From positions 1-16,326 of the forward strand of contig JAKFER010000180.1 of the NCBI GenBank assembly GCA_036675565.1: a stretch of 16,326 nucleotides of DNA, in the 5' to 3' direction. Numbering within the stretch: position 1 is the first letter of the stretch; each line of letters starts with the position of its first letter. The stretch is from JACCYQ01 sp036675565 (GTDB lineage Bacteria; Bacteroidota; Bacteroidia; Chitinophagales; Chitinophagaceae). Below the pieces are notes generated by a model, which saw only the letters and a program-made list of their open reading frames with translations, searched no databases and was not told the DNA's origin. The translations under genes were made by a program, and so were the position numbers. Shown piece after piece: positions 8,001 to 15,625 of the stretch.

Positions 8001-8033
8001 TTGACATATTGTTAATATACTGGCTTATTTTTG
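8001..8033 (+). promoter_or_regulatory. actA: Candidate Bacteroidota promoter for the act operon
   Basis: TTG at 8001-8003 and TATTTTTG at 8026-8033 match the Bacteroidota sigma consensus TTG ... TAnnTTTG exactly in the fixed bases. The 22-base spacing between them is at the long end of the range known for flavobacterial promoters. The expected start of transcription near 8040 leaves a leader of about 40 bases before actA. No purine-rich Shine-Dalgarno sequence is seen before the start codon, as usual in this phylum. Confidence 0.6.
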
Positions 8034-8082
8034 CAGCCGATTATCAAGATTTTTATCTACACTTTTTAGATTTTTTGTGTCT

Positions 8083-9363
8083 ATGCTTCCTTGTAAACCA
8101 ATCATTAAGAGGATAAGTCTTTTTTTAGTTACCCTAGTTGCCCTGTTTTTAACTACTGAAACTGCAGCCCAGGATGGAAAAGCACTTTATCAAGCAAACT
8201 GCCAGGCCTGTCATGCCCTGGACAAGAATTTAACCGGGCCGGCTTTAAGAGGCTTCCTTGAGCGTGGTCCATGGGGTGACCGGGAAGAATTGTATAAATG
8301 GATTCACAATCCAGCCGCATATATAGCAACCAGCGATTATGCAAGCCAGCTAAAGAACCAGTATGGTTCCATCATGCAGGCTTTTCCCCAATTAACCAAC
8401 GAAGAAATTGATGCCATTGCGGATTATGTTGCTACGGCTCCTATGCCCGGTGGTGGAACAGGTGCTCCTGGTGAAACAACTACAGAGCCGGCAGCTGACA
8501 ACACCGGCCGGAACTCTATATTTTTTGGCATTTTATCGCTGATCCTTGCTATTGTTGCTTTGATCCTGATGCAGGTGAACAGTAATTTGAAAAAATTATC
8601 TGACGATAAAGAAAATATCAGGCGTCCTGATCCTGTTCCTTTTTATCGTAATAAGATATATATAGCCATGTTTGCCATGATATTCTTTGTGGTAGGTGGT
8701 TATTACCTGGCAAAAGGTGCCATAAACCTGGGCCGCGATAAAGGTTATATGCCCGAGCAACCAATTTATTATTCTCATAAAGTACATGCGGGGATTAACC
8801 AGATCAGTTGTTTATACTGCCATGGAAGTGCAATGGAAAGCAAACATGCGGCTATTCCTTCCGTTAATACTTGTATGAATTGCCATAAAGCGATTTCAAC
8901 TTACGAAAAGGGTCCCAAGCTTTATACTGAAGATGGCGTTGAAATTGACGGAACAGCAGAGATTGAAAAGCTATATAAATATGCAGGGTTCGATCCCGCT
9001 CGTCCTAATGACTGGGATCCTGCAAAAGCAAAACCTGTGGAATGGATTAAGATCCACAACCTCCCTGATCATGTATATTTCAATCACTCACAACACGTAA
9101 AGGCAGGTAATGTGCAATGTCAAACCTGTCATGGACCTATCCAGGATATGGATGTGGTTTCTCAATTTTCTGAGTTGAGTATGGGATGGTGCGTAAACTG
9201 CCACAGGGAAACCAAGGTTGATTTTTATAACGCTGGCGACAGTACAGGTAATAAATTTTACAGTATTTACGAAAAGTTCCATAATGATTTGGCTTCTGGT
9301 AAAATGGATAGCGTAACCGTTAGCGATATTGGCGGTACTGAATGCCAGAAATGTCATTATTAA
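8083..9363 (+). CDS. actA: Alternative complex III multihaem cytochrome c subunit ActA (six haem motifs)
   Basis: ActA carries electrons from the Fe-S subunit ActB toward the terminal oxidase or a cytochrome c, on the periplasmic side. I chose ATG 8083 (426 residues); an in-frame GTG at 8077 would add two residues. A signal peptide (1-30, ending TAAQ) leads into a class I monohaem domain: CQACH at 40-44 with a likely Met ligand M98 in GSIMQAFPQL. A Pro/Gly/Thr linker (about 121-143) precedes two membrane helices (about 145-165 and 192-210). The pentahaem domain follows with CLYCH (243-247), CMNCH (264-268), CQTCH (346-350), CVNCH (370-374) and CQKCH (421-425), the last next to the C-terminus. 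The pentahaem ActA of Rhodothermus is shorter; the extra haem domain and helices look like a fusion that may be general in Bacteroidota. First gene of the act operon. Confidence 0.93.
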   Translation: MLPCKPIIKRISLFLVTLVALFLTTETAAQDGKALYQANCQACHALDKNLTGPALRGFLERGPWGDREELYKWIHNPAAYIATSDYASQLKNQYGSIMQAFPQLTNEEIDAIADYVATAPMPGGGTGAPGETTTEPAADNTGRNSIFFGILSLILAIVALILMQVNSNLKKLSDDKENIRRPDPVPFYRNKIYIAMFAMIFFVVGGYYLAKGAINLGRDKGYMPEQPIYYSHKVHAGINQISCLYCHGSAMESKHAAIPSVNTCMNCHKAISTYEKGPKLYTEDGVEIDGTAEIEKLYKYAGFDPARPNDWDPAKAKPVEWIKIHNLPDHVYFNHSQHVKAGNVQCQTCHGPIQDMDVVSQFSELSMGWCVNCHRETKVDFYNAGDSTGNKFYSIYEKFHNDLASGKMDSVTVSDIGGTECQKCHY

Positions 9364-9370
9364 ACCTTGT

Positions 9371-9385
9371 CCTCAACATTTGAGG
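9371..9385 (+). other. Perfect 6-bp hairpin in the actA-actB spacer
   Basis: CCTCAA at 9371-9376 pairs perfectly with TTGAGG at 9380-9385 around a three-base CAT loop, eight bases after the actA stop codon. No U-run follows directly; a T7 run appears only about 27 bases later, so it is not a classical terminator. It could mark an RNA end or slow decay of the actA part of the message; this is inference. The rest of the 76-base spacer is AT-rich with TTCAATTTTT repeats. Confidence 0.4.
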
Positions 9386-9439
9386 TAATTCAATTTGAGT
9401 AAAAATTTCAATTTTTTTCAATTTTTCAAACGGATATAA

Positions 9440-12400
9440 ATGAGCGATAAAAAGTACTGGCAAAGTTTTGGCGAACTGAACAATGCAGAGGGCTTTAAGA
9501 AATTAGCGCAAAACGAATTTCAGGAAGATCTCCCTACCGACGATCAGGGCTGGCTGGATGCTAAAGCACCACGCCGTGACTTTTTGAAATATCTTGGTTT
9601 CACTACAGCTGCTGCTTCATTGGCTGCCAGTTGCGAATCGCCAGTACAAAAGGCAATACCTTTTGCCAATCAACCAGAAAACCTGGTACCTGGGGTAGCA
9701 AAATATTATGCTACTACTTATGTACAGGATGGCGATGTTTTACCAATTATTGCTAAGGTTAGAGATGGCCGTCCCATAAAAATAGAAGGCAATAAGCTTT
9801 GCAGCTATACTAATGGAGGAACTTCAGCAAGAGCACAAGCCTCTGTGCTTGATTTGTATGATTCTTTTCGTTTACCTCACCCGAAAAGAAAAGTTGGTGA
9901 AGGCCGTTTCGAAGAAATTCCTACCTATGCCCAGGTAGATAAGTTGGTGGGTGATGAGATGGCTAAAATCGGTGGCGCACCGGTGGTATTTCTTTCAACC
10001 ACCATTACTTCGCCAACAACCAAACAAATAATTACGGAATTTTTAGCCAAATACCCCGGTAGTCGCCATGTACAGGCTGATGCCGATTCTTATAGTGGTA
10101 TGCTATTGGCCAATGAAGCTTCTTTTGGCAGAAGAGCTATTCCTTCTTACCATTTTGAAAATGCCAAAGTAATTGTTAGCCTTGGTGCCGATTTCCTGGG
10201 CACATGGCTTAACCCGGTTGAATTCGCAAGACAGTACGTGGTTAACCGCAAAATTGATGAAGCGAAACCGGCCATGAGCAAACACTACCAGTTTGAAAGC
10301 TTTTTAAGCATGACTGGTTCAAATGCAGATGAAAGATTTACACATCGCCCCTCAGAAACTGGTGCTGTAGCATTGGCTTTATTAGGAGCGTTGGGCGGAT
10401 CTGTTTCAGCACCAAATATTGCGGATGCTAAACTGAAAGCAGGTATTGCAAAAGTGGCAGCTGACTTAAAAGCTAATGGTGGTTTGGTAGTTTCAGGCAG
10501 CAATGATGTAAATGTTCAATCCATTGTCAACGCTATTAATAACCAGATCGGAGCTTATGGTAAATCTATTAACTGGTCCGAAACTTTAAATATTCGCCAG
10601 GGTATCGATAAAGACCTGGTTGACCTGGTGGCTCAAATGAATGCCGGACAGGTTGGGGCATTATTTATTTATGGCGCTAACCCGGCTTATACCTTTTATA
10701 ATGCAGCTGGATTTAAAGAAGGCATGAAAAAAGTGAGGTTGGCGGTTTCTTTTAACAGCAAATTGGATGAAACTACAGAGCTGTGTCATTTCGCCGTTCC
10801 TGCTCCTCATTATCTTGAAAGCTGGGGTGATGCAGAACCAAAATCTGGTTATATCAGTTTTATTCAGCCAACTATTAATCCTGTTTTCAAAACCAGGCCT
10901 TTCCAAACCTCTTTGATGAAATGGAGTGGCAATACAACTGATTACGATACATTTTTCAAAACATATTGGGAAGGCAGGTTAGGTAAACAACAGTTTAATA
11001 AAGCTTTGCAGGATGGTGTTTTGGAAAGCGGAAAGTCTGCAATTTCAGCAGTTGGCCAGGCATTAACGGACACAATTGGTATTGCTACAGTTACGCCAAC
11101 TTTAGGTGGAGGTACATTTAACAGTGCCAGCACATCGGCTGCAGCTGCCGGACTTGCAACCAATAAACAAGCTGGTAAATATGAAATTGCCCTTTACCAG
11201 ACAGTTGCGGTAAACAATACGGCCAGCGGTGCAAACCCATGGCTGCAGGAGTTACCAGATCCGGTAACAAAAGCAACCTGGGATAATTATGCGATGATTT
11301 CCCTTGCCAAAGCCAATGAAATGGGGCTTTTTGTTGGTAAGGATAGCAATTATGAATACTTCCCTTCTAAGCCGGTGCTTCGCTTCACCTTTAATAACCA
11401 GGAATTGGATCTGCCCGTGCTGGTCATTCCGGGAATGAATGCGAATACCATTGCCATTGCAGTTGGTTATGGCCGTAGTAAGCATATTGGTGTGGGCATG
11501 GAAACGGTTGGAAAAAATGTTAACCATTATGCCACATTCAATGGAAATACCATTGACTTCCATAATGTAAATGTTACCGTTTCGGAAAATAAAGTAGGGG
11601 ATTATAAAATTGCTCAAACGCAGATTCATAATTCTTATGAGAATCGTACAGAAGTAGTGAAAGAAACTACGATGGCGACTTTCCTGCAAAATCCAAAGCA
11701 GTTTAAGGAAGAGCGGGATCATCTTCATTCCACTTATGCACCGCAATCTGGTGATTACCGGACGGAAGGAACCTTGTATCCAAGTTTCCCTTACCCGGGT
11801 CCTAAATGGGGTATGGCTATCGATATGAACAGCTGTATTGGATGTAATGCATGTGTGGTTGCCTGCCATTCAGAGAATAACGTTCCTGTTGTTGGTAAGC
11901 TGGAAGTTATGCGCTACCATGATATGCATTGGTTAAGGATCGACCGTTATTTTGTATCAAAGGAAGATAATCCGGATGATCTGAAGGCTGTTGTTTTTCA
12001 ACCCATGCTTTGCCAGCATTGCGATAATGCACCTTGCGAAAACGTTTGCCCGGTTGCAGCAACCATGCACAGTTCAGAAGGTATTAACCAAATGATTTAT
12101 AACCGTTGTATCGGTACCCGCTATTGCGCAAATAACTGTCCTTATAAAGTTCGTCGCTTTAACTGGGCTGATTATATGGGTGCAGATAGTTTTGATGATA
12201 ACCAGCGCCAGGTACTGGAAGCGTCTGTACTTCATATGAATGAAGACCTGACCCGTATGGTGTTGAACCCTGATGTAACTGTTCGTGGCCGTGGTGTAAT
12301 GGAAAAATGTTCATTCTGCGTACAACGTACACAGGAGGCCAAGCTGACTGCAAAAAAAGAGAACAGGGCTATTAAAGATGGAGATGTTTCATCAGCATGT

Positions 12401-12640
12401 CAATCAGCTTGTCCTACCAATGCCATTACTTTTGGTAATGTGCATGATACGGAAAGCCAGATCAGTAAAGTAAGGGCTGAAAATCCATTAAGAACATTTT
12501 ATGTGATTGAACAGATCCATACATTACCGAATGTTACTTACCTGGCTAAAATCAGGAACACGGATGAAATTATTTCGATGGACGATCATGAGCCGGAACA
12601 TGCAAGGGAGGACAAAAGTGCCCCGGCGCCAGCTCATTAA
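9440..12640 (+). CDS. actB: Alternative complex III iron-sulfur / molybdopterin-oxidoreductase-like subunit ActB
   Basis: At 1066 residues this is the large fused ActB. In the family the front two thirds resemble molybdopterin oxidoreductases but hold no Mo cofactor, and the rear third is a four-cluster ferredoxin domain conducting electrons from quinol to the ActA haems. A twin-arginine signal is visible (RRDFLK from R45), followed by a hydrophobic stretch and LAASC with C65, which may be a lipidation site. The Fe-S ligands are CIGCNACVVAC (799-809), CQHC...C...CP (858-870), C890-C896-C900 with Thr at the usual second Cys position (CIGTRYC), and CSFC (957-960) with CQSACP (987-992). The three-Cys site fits the [3Fe-4S] cluster reported for this complex, giving three [4Fe-4S] and one [3Fe-4S]. 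A low-complexity Ala/Ser/Thr-rich stretch lies near residues 555-575. Gene ends with tandem TAA TAA. Confidence 0.94.
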   Translation: MSDKKYWQSFGELNNAEGFKKLAQNEFQEDLPTDDQGWLDAKAPRRDFLKYLGFTTAAASLAASCESPVQKAIPFANQPENLVPGVAKYYATTYVQDGDVLPIIAKVRDGRPIKIEGNKLCSYTNGGTSARAQASVLDLYDSFRLPHPKRKVGEGRFEEIPTYAQVDKLVGDEMAKIGGAPVVFLSTTITSPTTKQIITEFLAKYPGSRHVQADADSYSGMLLANEASFGRRAIPSYHFENAKVIVSLGADFLGTWLNPVEFARQYVVNRKIDEAKPAMSKHYQFESFLSMTGSNADERFTHRPSETGAVALALLGALGGSVSAPNIADAKLKAGIAKVAADLKANGGLVVSGSNDVNVQSIVNAINNQIGAYGKSINWSETLNIRQGIDKDLVDLVAQMNAGQVGALFIYGANPAYTFYNAAGFKEGMKKVRLAVSFNSKLDETTELCHFAVPAPHYLESWGDAEPKSGYISFIQPTINPVFKTRPFQTSLMKWSGNTTDYDTFFKTYWEGRLGKQQFNKALQDGVLESGKSAISAVGQALTDTIGIATVTPTLGGGTFNSASTSAAAAGLATNKQAGKYEIALYQTVAVNNTASGANPWLQELPDPVTKATWDNYAMISLAKANEMGLFVGKDSNYEYFPSKPVLRFTFNNQELDLPVLVIPGMNANTIAIAVGYGRSKHIGVGMETVGKNVNHYATFNGNTIDFHNVNVTVSENKVGDYKIAQTQIHNSYENRTEVVKETTMATFLQNPKQFKEERDHLHSTYAPQSGDYRTEGTLYPSFPYPGPKWGMAIDMNSCIGCNACVVACHSENNVPVVGKLEVMRYHDMHWLRIDRYFVSKEDNPDDLKAVVFQPMLCQHCDNAPCENVCPVAATMHSSEGINQMIYNRCIGTRYCANNCPYKVRRFNWADYMGADSFDDNQRQVLEASVLHMNEDLTRMVLNPDVTVRGRGVMEKCSFCVQRTQEAKLTAKKENRAIKDGDVSSACQSACPTNAITFGNVHDTESQISKVRAENPLRTFYVIEQIHTLPNVTYLAKIRNTDEIISMDDHEPEHAREDKSAPAPAH

Positions 12641-12693
12641 TAAAACAGGTATTAAAACCGGCTCTATAAAATTGTTGATCATAAAAATTTAAT

Positions 12694-12727
12694 AGCTCGT
12701 AGCACTTAGCTAAAGCTCAAAGCTGAA
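12694..12727 (+). repeat. Degenerate 7-base tandem repeat (AGCTnAA-like, five units) before actC
   Basis: The trinucleotide AGC begins at 12694, 12701, 12708, 12714 and 12721, that is with spacings of 7, 7, 6 and 7 bases, and the units approach AGCTCAA. The last unit ends five bases before the actC ATG, so the repeat forms the leader around the ribosome-entry region. Comparable AGCT-rich heptad tracts occur in intergenic DNA of Bacteroidota as I remember them; their role is unknown to me. The remaining part of the 92-base actB-actC spacer is AT-rich without clear structure. Confidence 0.5.
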
Positions 12728-12732
12728 ATTAT

Positions 12733-14184
12733 ATGAGTTTACTCAGATACGAATCACAGGTAAGACCACCACTGGTAGAAGGACACAAAGATTATCACCA
12801 GGTTACAGAAGATATTTGTCGCCCGGTAGAAGCCGCTCCCAGTTTATTATGGTGGATTGGTTTTGGGATATCTGTCCTCCTGTTATTATTTGGAGTTCTT
12901 TCCGTGTATATGGAAGTAACCTATGGTGTTGGTCAATGGAACCTGAATAAGACCATCGGTTGGGGTTGGGATATTACCAACTTCGTATGGTGGGTAGGTA
13001 TTGGTCACGCCGGTACTTTGATCTCTGCTATATTATTACTTTTTCGCCAGGGCTGGAGAACAGGAGTTAACCGTGCGGCTGAAGCTATGACCATCTTCGC
13101 GGTTATGTGTGCCGGCCAGTTTCCTATCTGGCATATGGGTCGTGTTTGGATGGCTTTCTTTGTAATGCCTTATCCAAATACCCGCGGACCATTATGGGTG
13201 AACTTTAACTCCCCGCTTTTATGGGACGTATTTGCAATCTCCACCTATTTTACTGTTTCACTTTTGTTCTGGTATTCGGGTTTGTTACCTGACTTAGCAA
13301 CTTTAAGGGATCGTGCCCGTAAAAAATGGCGCAAACATATGTATGGTGTACTGTCTTTTGGATGGACCGGTTCTACCAAACACTGGCAACGCCATGAAAG
13401 TTTATCATTGGTATTGGCGGGTTTATCAACACCCCTGGTACTTTCAGTGCATACAATCGTATCCTTTGACTTTGCTACATCCGTGGTTCCCGGTTGGCAC
13501 ACAACCATCTTTCCACCATACTTTGTAGCCGGTGCTATCTTCTCTGGATTTGCCATGGTGCAAACCCTATTGCTGGTTACCCGTAAGGTTTTAAATCTTC
13601 AAGAGTATATCACTATTGAGCATATTGAAGTAATGAATAAGGTTATCGTTTTAACCGGATCAATCGTTGGAATCGCTTATCTCACAGAATTATTCATGGC
13701 CTGGTATAGTGCGGTTCAATATGAAGAATTTGCATTCTTTGAAAACAGGGCGAATGTTTTCAGCCCATATGGATGGAGTTACTGGTTGATGATGGGTTGT
13801 AACGTAATATCTCCGCAGATTTTCTGGTTCAGGAAAATGCGCAGAAACCTGTTGGTAACCTTCTTTATGTCGATCATCGTGAATATTGGTATGTGGTTCG
13901 AGCGTTTTGTAATTATCGTTACGTCCGTTTATCGTGATTACCTACCATCTGCATGGAGTACTTATTATACTCCAACGATTTGGGAAGTAGGATTTTACCT
14001 GGGTACGTTTGGATTGTTTTTTACCTGCTATTTCCTGTTCTCTAAATTTTTCCCGGTTATCGCTATTGCGGAGATTAAACATATCCTGAAGAAGAATGGT
14101 GAATCATATAAGGAGAAAATGGATGTAATTGAAAAGGAAAAAGTAGAAGAATTTGCGCATCATCATGTTGATACGCATCATTGA
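12733..14184 (+). CDS. actC: Alternative complex III membrane subunit ActC (NrfD/PsrC-like)
   Basis: A 483-residue integral membrane protein of the NrfD/PsrC type, one of the two large membrane subunits of alternative complex III; it is thought to carry the quinol site and possibly a proton path. About ten hydrophobic helices can be followed, starting at residues 38-60, 85-104, 118-145, 162-183, 224-247, 261-284, 302-325, 348-366, 372-398 and 415-440. Conserved-looking blocks include GWGWDITNFVWWVGIGHAGT (77-95 region), AGQFPIWHMGR (127-137), and SVHTIVSFDFATSVVPGWH (238-256), which holds buried His and Asp residues of the kind discussed for quinone and proton chemistry. The soluble tails are short; the C-terminus ends in a His-rich tail (HHHVDTHH). 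The ATG at 12733 has no Shine-Dalgarno sequence, but family N-terminal features (PLVEGHKDYHQVTEDI) fit it. Confidence 0.94.
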   Translation: MSLLRYESQVRPPLVEGHKDYHQVTEDICRPVEAAPSLLWWIGFGISVLLLLFGVLSVYMEVTYGVGQWNLNKTIGWGWDITNFVWWVGIGHAGTLISAILLLFRQGWRTGVNRAAEAMTIFAVMCAGQFPIWHMGRVWMAFFVMPYPNTRGPLWVNFNSPLLWDVFAISTYFTVSLLFWYSGLLPDLATLRDRARKKWRKHMYGVLSFGWTGSTKHWQRHESLSLVLAGLSTPLVLSVHTIVSFDFATSVVPGWHTTIFPPYFVAGAIFSGFAMVQTLLLVTRKVLNLQEYITIEHIEVMNKVIVLTGSIVGIAYLTELFMAWYSAVQYEEFAFFENRANVFSPYGWSYWLMMGCNVISPQIFWFRKMRRNLLVTFFMSIIVNIGMWFERFVIIVTSVYRDYLPSAWSTYYTPTIWEVGFYLGTFGLFFTCYFLFSKFFPVIAIAEIKHILKKNGESYKEKMDVIEKEKVEEFAHHHVDTHH

Positions 14185-14202
14185 TAAAATAATGTTTATA
14201 AC

Positions 14203-14233
14203 GAAAGCTTTCAGTTAACGCTAAAGCAACGCT
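14203..14233 (+). repeat. Palindrome and short direct repeat in the actC-actD spacer
   Basis: The 61-base spacer holds the perfect palindrome GAAAGCTTTC (14203-14212), and AACGCT twice, at 14217-14222 and 14228-14233. GCTTT (14207-14211) can also pair with AAAGC (14223-14227) around the segment between them to make a modest hairpin. These are short and could arise by chance in AT-rich DNA, so only the sequence pattern is claimed. Confidence 0.3.
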
Positions 14234-14245
14234 TAAAATAAATAT

Positions 14246-14842
14246 ATGTCGGTAAAGAAATTCATAGTAACCAGTTTTGATGATGAGGAAGTTTTGTTTC
14301 CAGCCATCAAACAAGTACGTAAATCGGGGTATAAGATTCATGATGTATATACGCCATTTCCCATTCATGGTTTGGATAAAGCCATGGGATTGAGAGATAC
14401 CAGCCTGCATACAGCCGGATTTGTATATGCTATCATGGGAACAACCACTGCATTAACTTTTATTACCTGGATTTTTACTACCGATTGGCCCATGAATATT
14501 GGTGGTAAACCAAACTTTGCATTACCAGCCTGGATCCCAATTACATTCGAGTTGACTGTTTTGTTTTCTGCAGTAGGTATGGTGCTTACTTTTTGTTACC
14601 TGTGCCAACTGGCACCATTCGTAAAGAAAGATCACTTCAGGCTTCGCTCAACAGATGATCTTTTTGTAATGGTCATCGAATGTACATCTAAAACAAATGA
14701 AGAACAGGCCACAGCATTTTTAGCACAATTGGGGGGGAAAGATATAACCGTAGAAATGAAAGAAACAGAATGGTGGTTAGGCAGGTATGACAAAGATGAC
14801 AGGCACACACTTGTTAAAGCAGAACCAGAAATTATACATTAA
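14246..14842 (+). CDS. actD: Alternative complex III subunit ActD (DUF3341)
   Basis: This 198-residue protein matches the DUF3341 family, ActD of alternative complex III. It has a short cytoplasmic domain (1-55) with the typical YTPFPIHGLDKAMGLR block (35-50), two membrane helices (about 57-77 and 100-122), and a C-terminal soluble part (128-198) with RSTDDLFVMVIEC and ending near EPEIIH. ActD binds no cofactor; it packs against ActC and helps assemble the complex. It starts 61 bases after actC. A run of seven G at 14731-14737 falls inside the gene (QLGGKD) but the frame is intact, and the protein continues with a family-like EWWLGRYDK region. Confidence 0.92.
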   Translation: MSVKKFIVTSFDDEEVLFPAIKQVRKSGYKIHDVYTPFPIHGLDKAMGLRDTSLHTAGFVYAIMGTTTALTFITWIFTTDWPMNIGGKPNFALPAWIPITFELTVLFSAVGMVLTFCYLCQLAPFVKKDHFRLRSTDDLFVMVIECTSKTNEEQATAFLAQLGGKDITVEMKETEWWLGRYDKDDRHTLVKAEPEIIH

Positions 14843-14853
14843 TTGTTTATCCC

Positions 14854-14883
14854 GGATCGGATTGATTTTAAATTTTCTGATCC
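14854..14883 (+). other. Hairpin in the actD-actE spacer
   Basis: GGATCGGA (14854-14861) pairs with TCTGATCC (14876-14883) to give an eight-pair stem including one G-U, closed by a 14-base AT-rich loop. It starts 12 bases after the actD stop codon and ends 20 bases before actE. No U-run follows, so it is unlikely to be a full terminator; it may affect message processing or translation of actE. Confidence 0.4.
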
Positions 14884-14903
14884 TTACTATTAATAAAGAG
14901 CTA

Positions 14904-15587
14904 ATGAAGAAAAGTTTTATAGCTACCGGTATCATAACAATGGGCATGTTTGCAATCGGATGCGGTGGTGGAAATGATACCCGCAACAATGCCTATATGC
15001 CGGATATGGCTTACAGCCGTGCTTTTGAAACCTATACAATGTCGGCTGAAAAAATTGCAGAATTGCAAAAACAGGGAATATTTTATAACACGATGCCTGT
15101 TGAAGGAACCATTGCAAGAGGTGAAATGGAACCCTATGATATTCCGAATGATACAACGGGATATGCCCAATCCTCATCGGTACAGGATCCATTACCTCCT
15201 ATGGATGAAACCTATTTTAAAGAAGCAGAAAGACTATACTTGGTTAACTGTGGTATTTGTCATGGTACCAAACTGGATGGAAACGGTCCATTATGGAAAG
15301 GGGGTGATGGCCCTTATCCTTTAGCGCCAAGAAATCTTTTAGATGATTATACTAAAGGCTTATCTGATGGAACCATATTTCATGTTATTACATACGGGAG
15401 AAATTTAATGGGGTCATATGCTCACCAGGTAACACCAAAACAGCGTTGGATGCTGGTAAAATATATCCGGTCGGTACAAAGTGGAAATAAGCCTGCAGCT
15501 TCAGATTCAACTGCAGCAGCGGCGACAGGAATGGGAACAGCAACAACAGATAGTGCAGCAGTAACAGCACCAACAACAACGAACTAA
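14904..15587 (+). CDS. actE: Alternative complex III monohaem cytochrome c lipoprotein ActE
   Basis: The frame is open upstream to 14787, but that part overlaps actD and looks like chance coding; the ATG at 14904 gives a typical lipoprotein signal (MKKSFIATG... with AIGC, C20), so I use it (227 residues). ActE is the monohaem cytochrome c of the complex. The haem site is CGICH at 116-120 (NCGICHGTKLDGNGP), and M169 in GRNLMGSYAHQV is the likely sixth ligand. The N-terminal PDMAYSRAFETY (33-44) and YDIPNDT (78-84) match family features. Residues about 195-227 are an Ala/Thr/Ser-rich tail (for example AAAATGMGTATT) that is probably disordered. It follows actD by 61 bases and precedes actF by 38. 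Confidence 0.92.
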   Translation: MKKSFIATGIITMGMFAIGCGGGNDTRNNAYMPDMAYSRAFETYTMSAEKIAELQKQGIFYNTMPVEGTIARGEMEPYDIPNDTTGYAQSSSVQDPLPPMDETYFKEAERLYLVNCGICHGTKLDGNGPLWKGGDGPYPLAPRNLLDDYTKGLSDGTIFHVITYGRNLMGSYAHQVTPKQRWMLVKYIRSVQSGNKPAASDSTAAAATGMGTATTDSAAVTAPTTTN

Positions 15588-15625
15588 TATTTTAGAACTT
15601 TTATTAAGCGAATTTTAAACGATTC

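Larger units (their letters stand above)
7819..8082. other. Divergent intergenic control region
   Basis: This 264-base spacer separates the leftward purN-fusion operon from the rightward act operon. It is strongly AT-rich, with runs such as A7 next to T5 around 7983-7995. It contains the candidate act promoter (8001-8033), the 10-bp direct repeat at 7870-7908, and a weaker leftward promoter candidate at 7833-7840. I saw no convincing small gene or structured RNA in it. About 40 bases of leader separate the predicted act transcription start from the first codon of actA. Confidence 0.6.

Noticed and set aside
11252..11869. A 205-codon minus-strand open frame inside actB
   Set aside because: Its translation is basic and Ile/His/Asn-rich with no family resemblance, while the plus-strand frame encodes unmistakable ActB with Fe-S motifs.
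14731..14737. G7 homopolymer in actD as a frameshift site
   Set aside because: The frame continues through it into a normal DUF3341 C-terminus, so there is no sign of a shift.
14787..14903. Upstream extension of the actE reading frame by 39 codons
   Set aside because: It overlaps the end of actD in another frame and lies before a clear lipoprotein signal starting at ATG 14904; the added residues have no signal-peptide logic.
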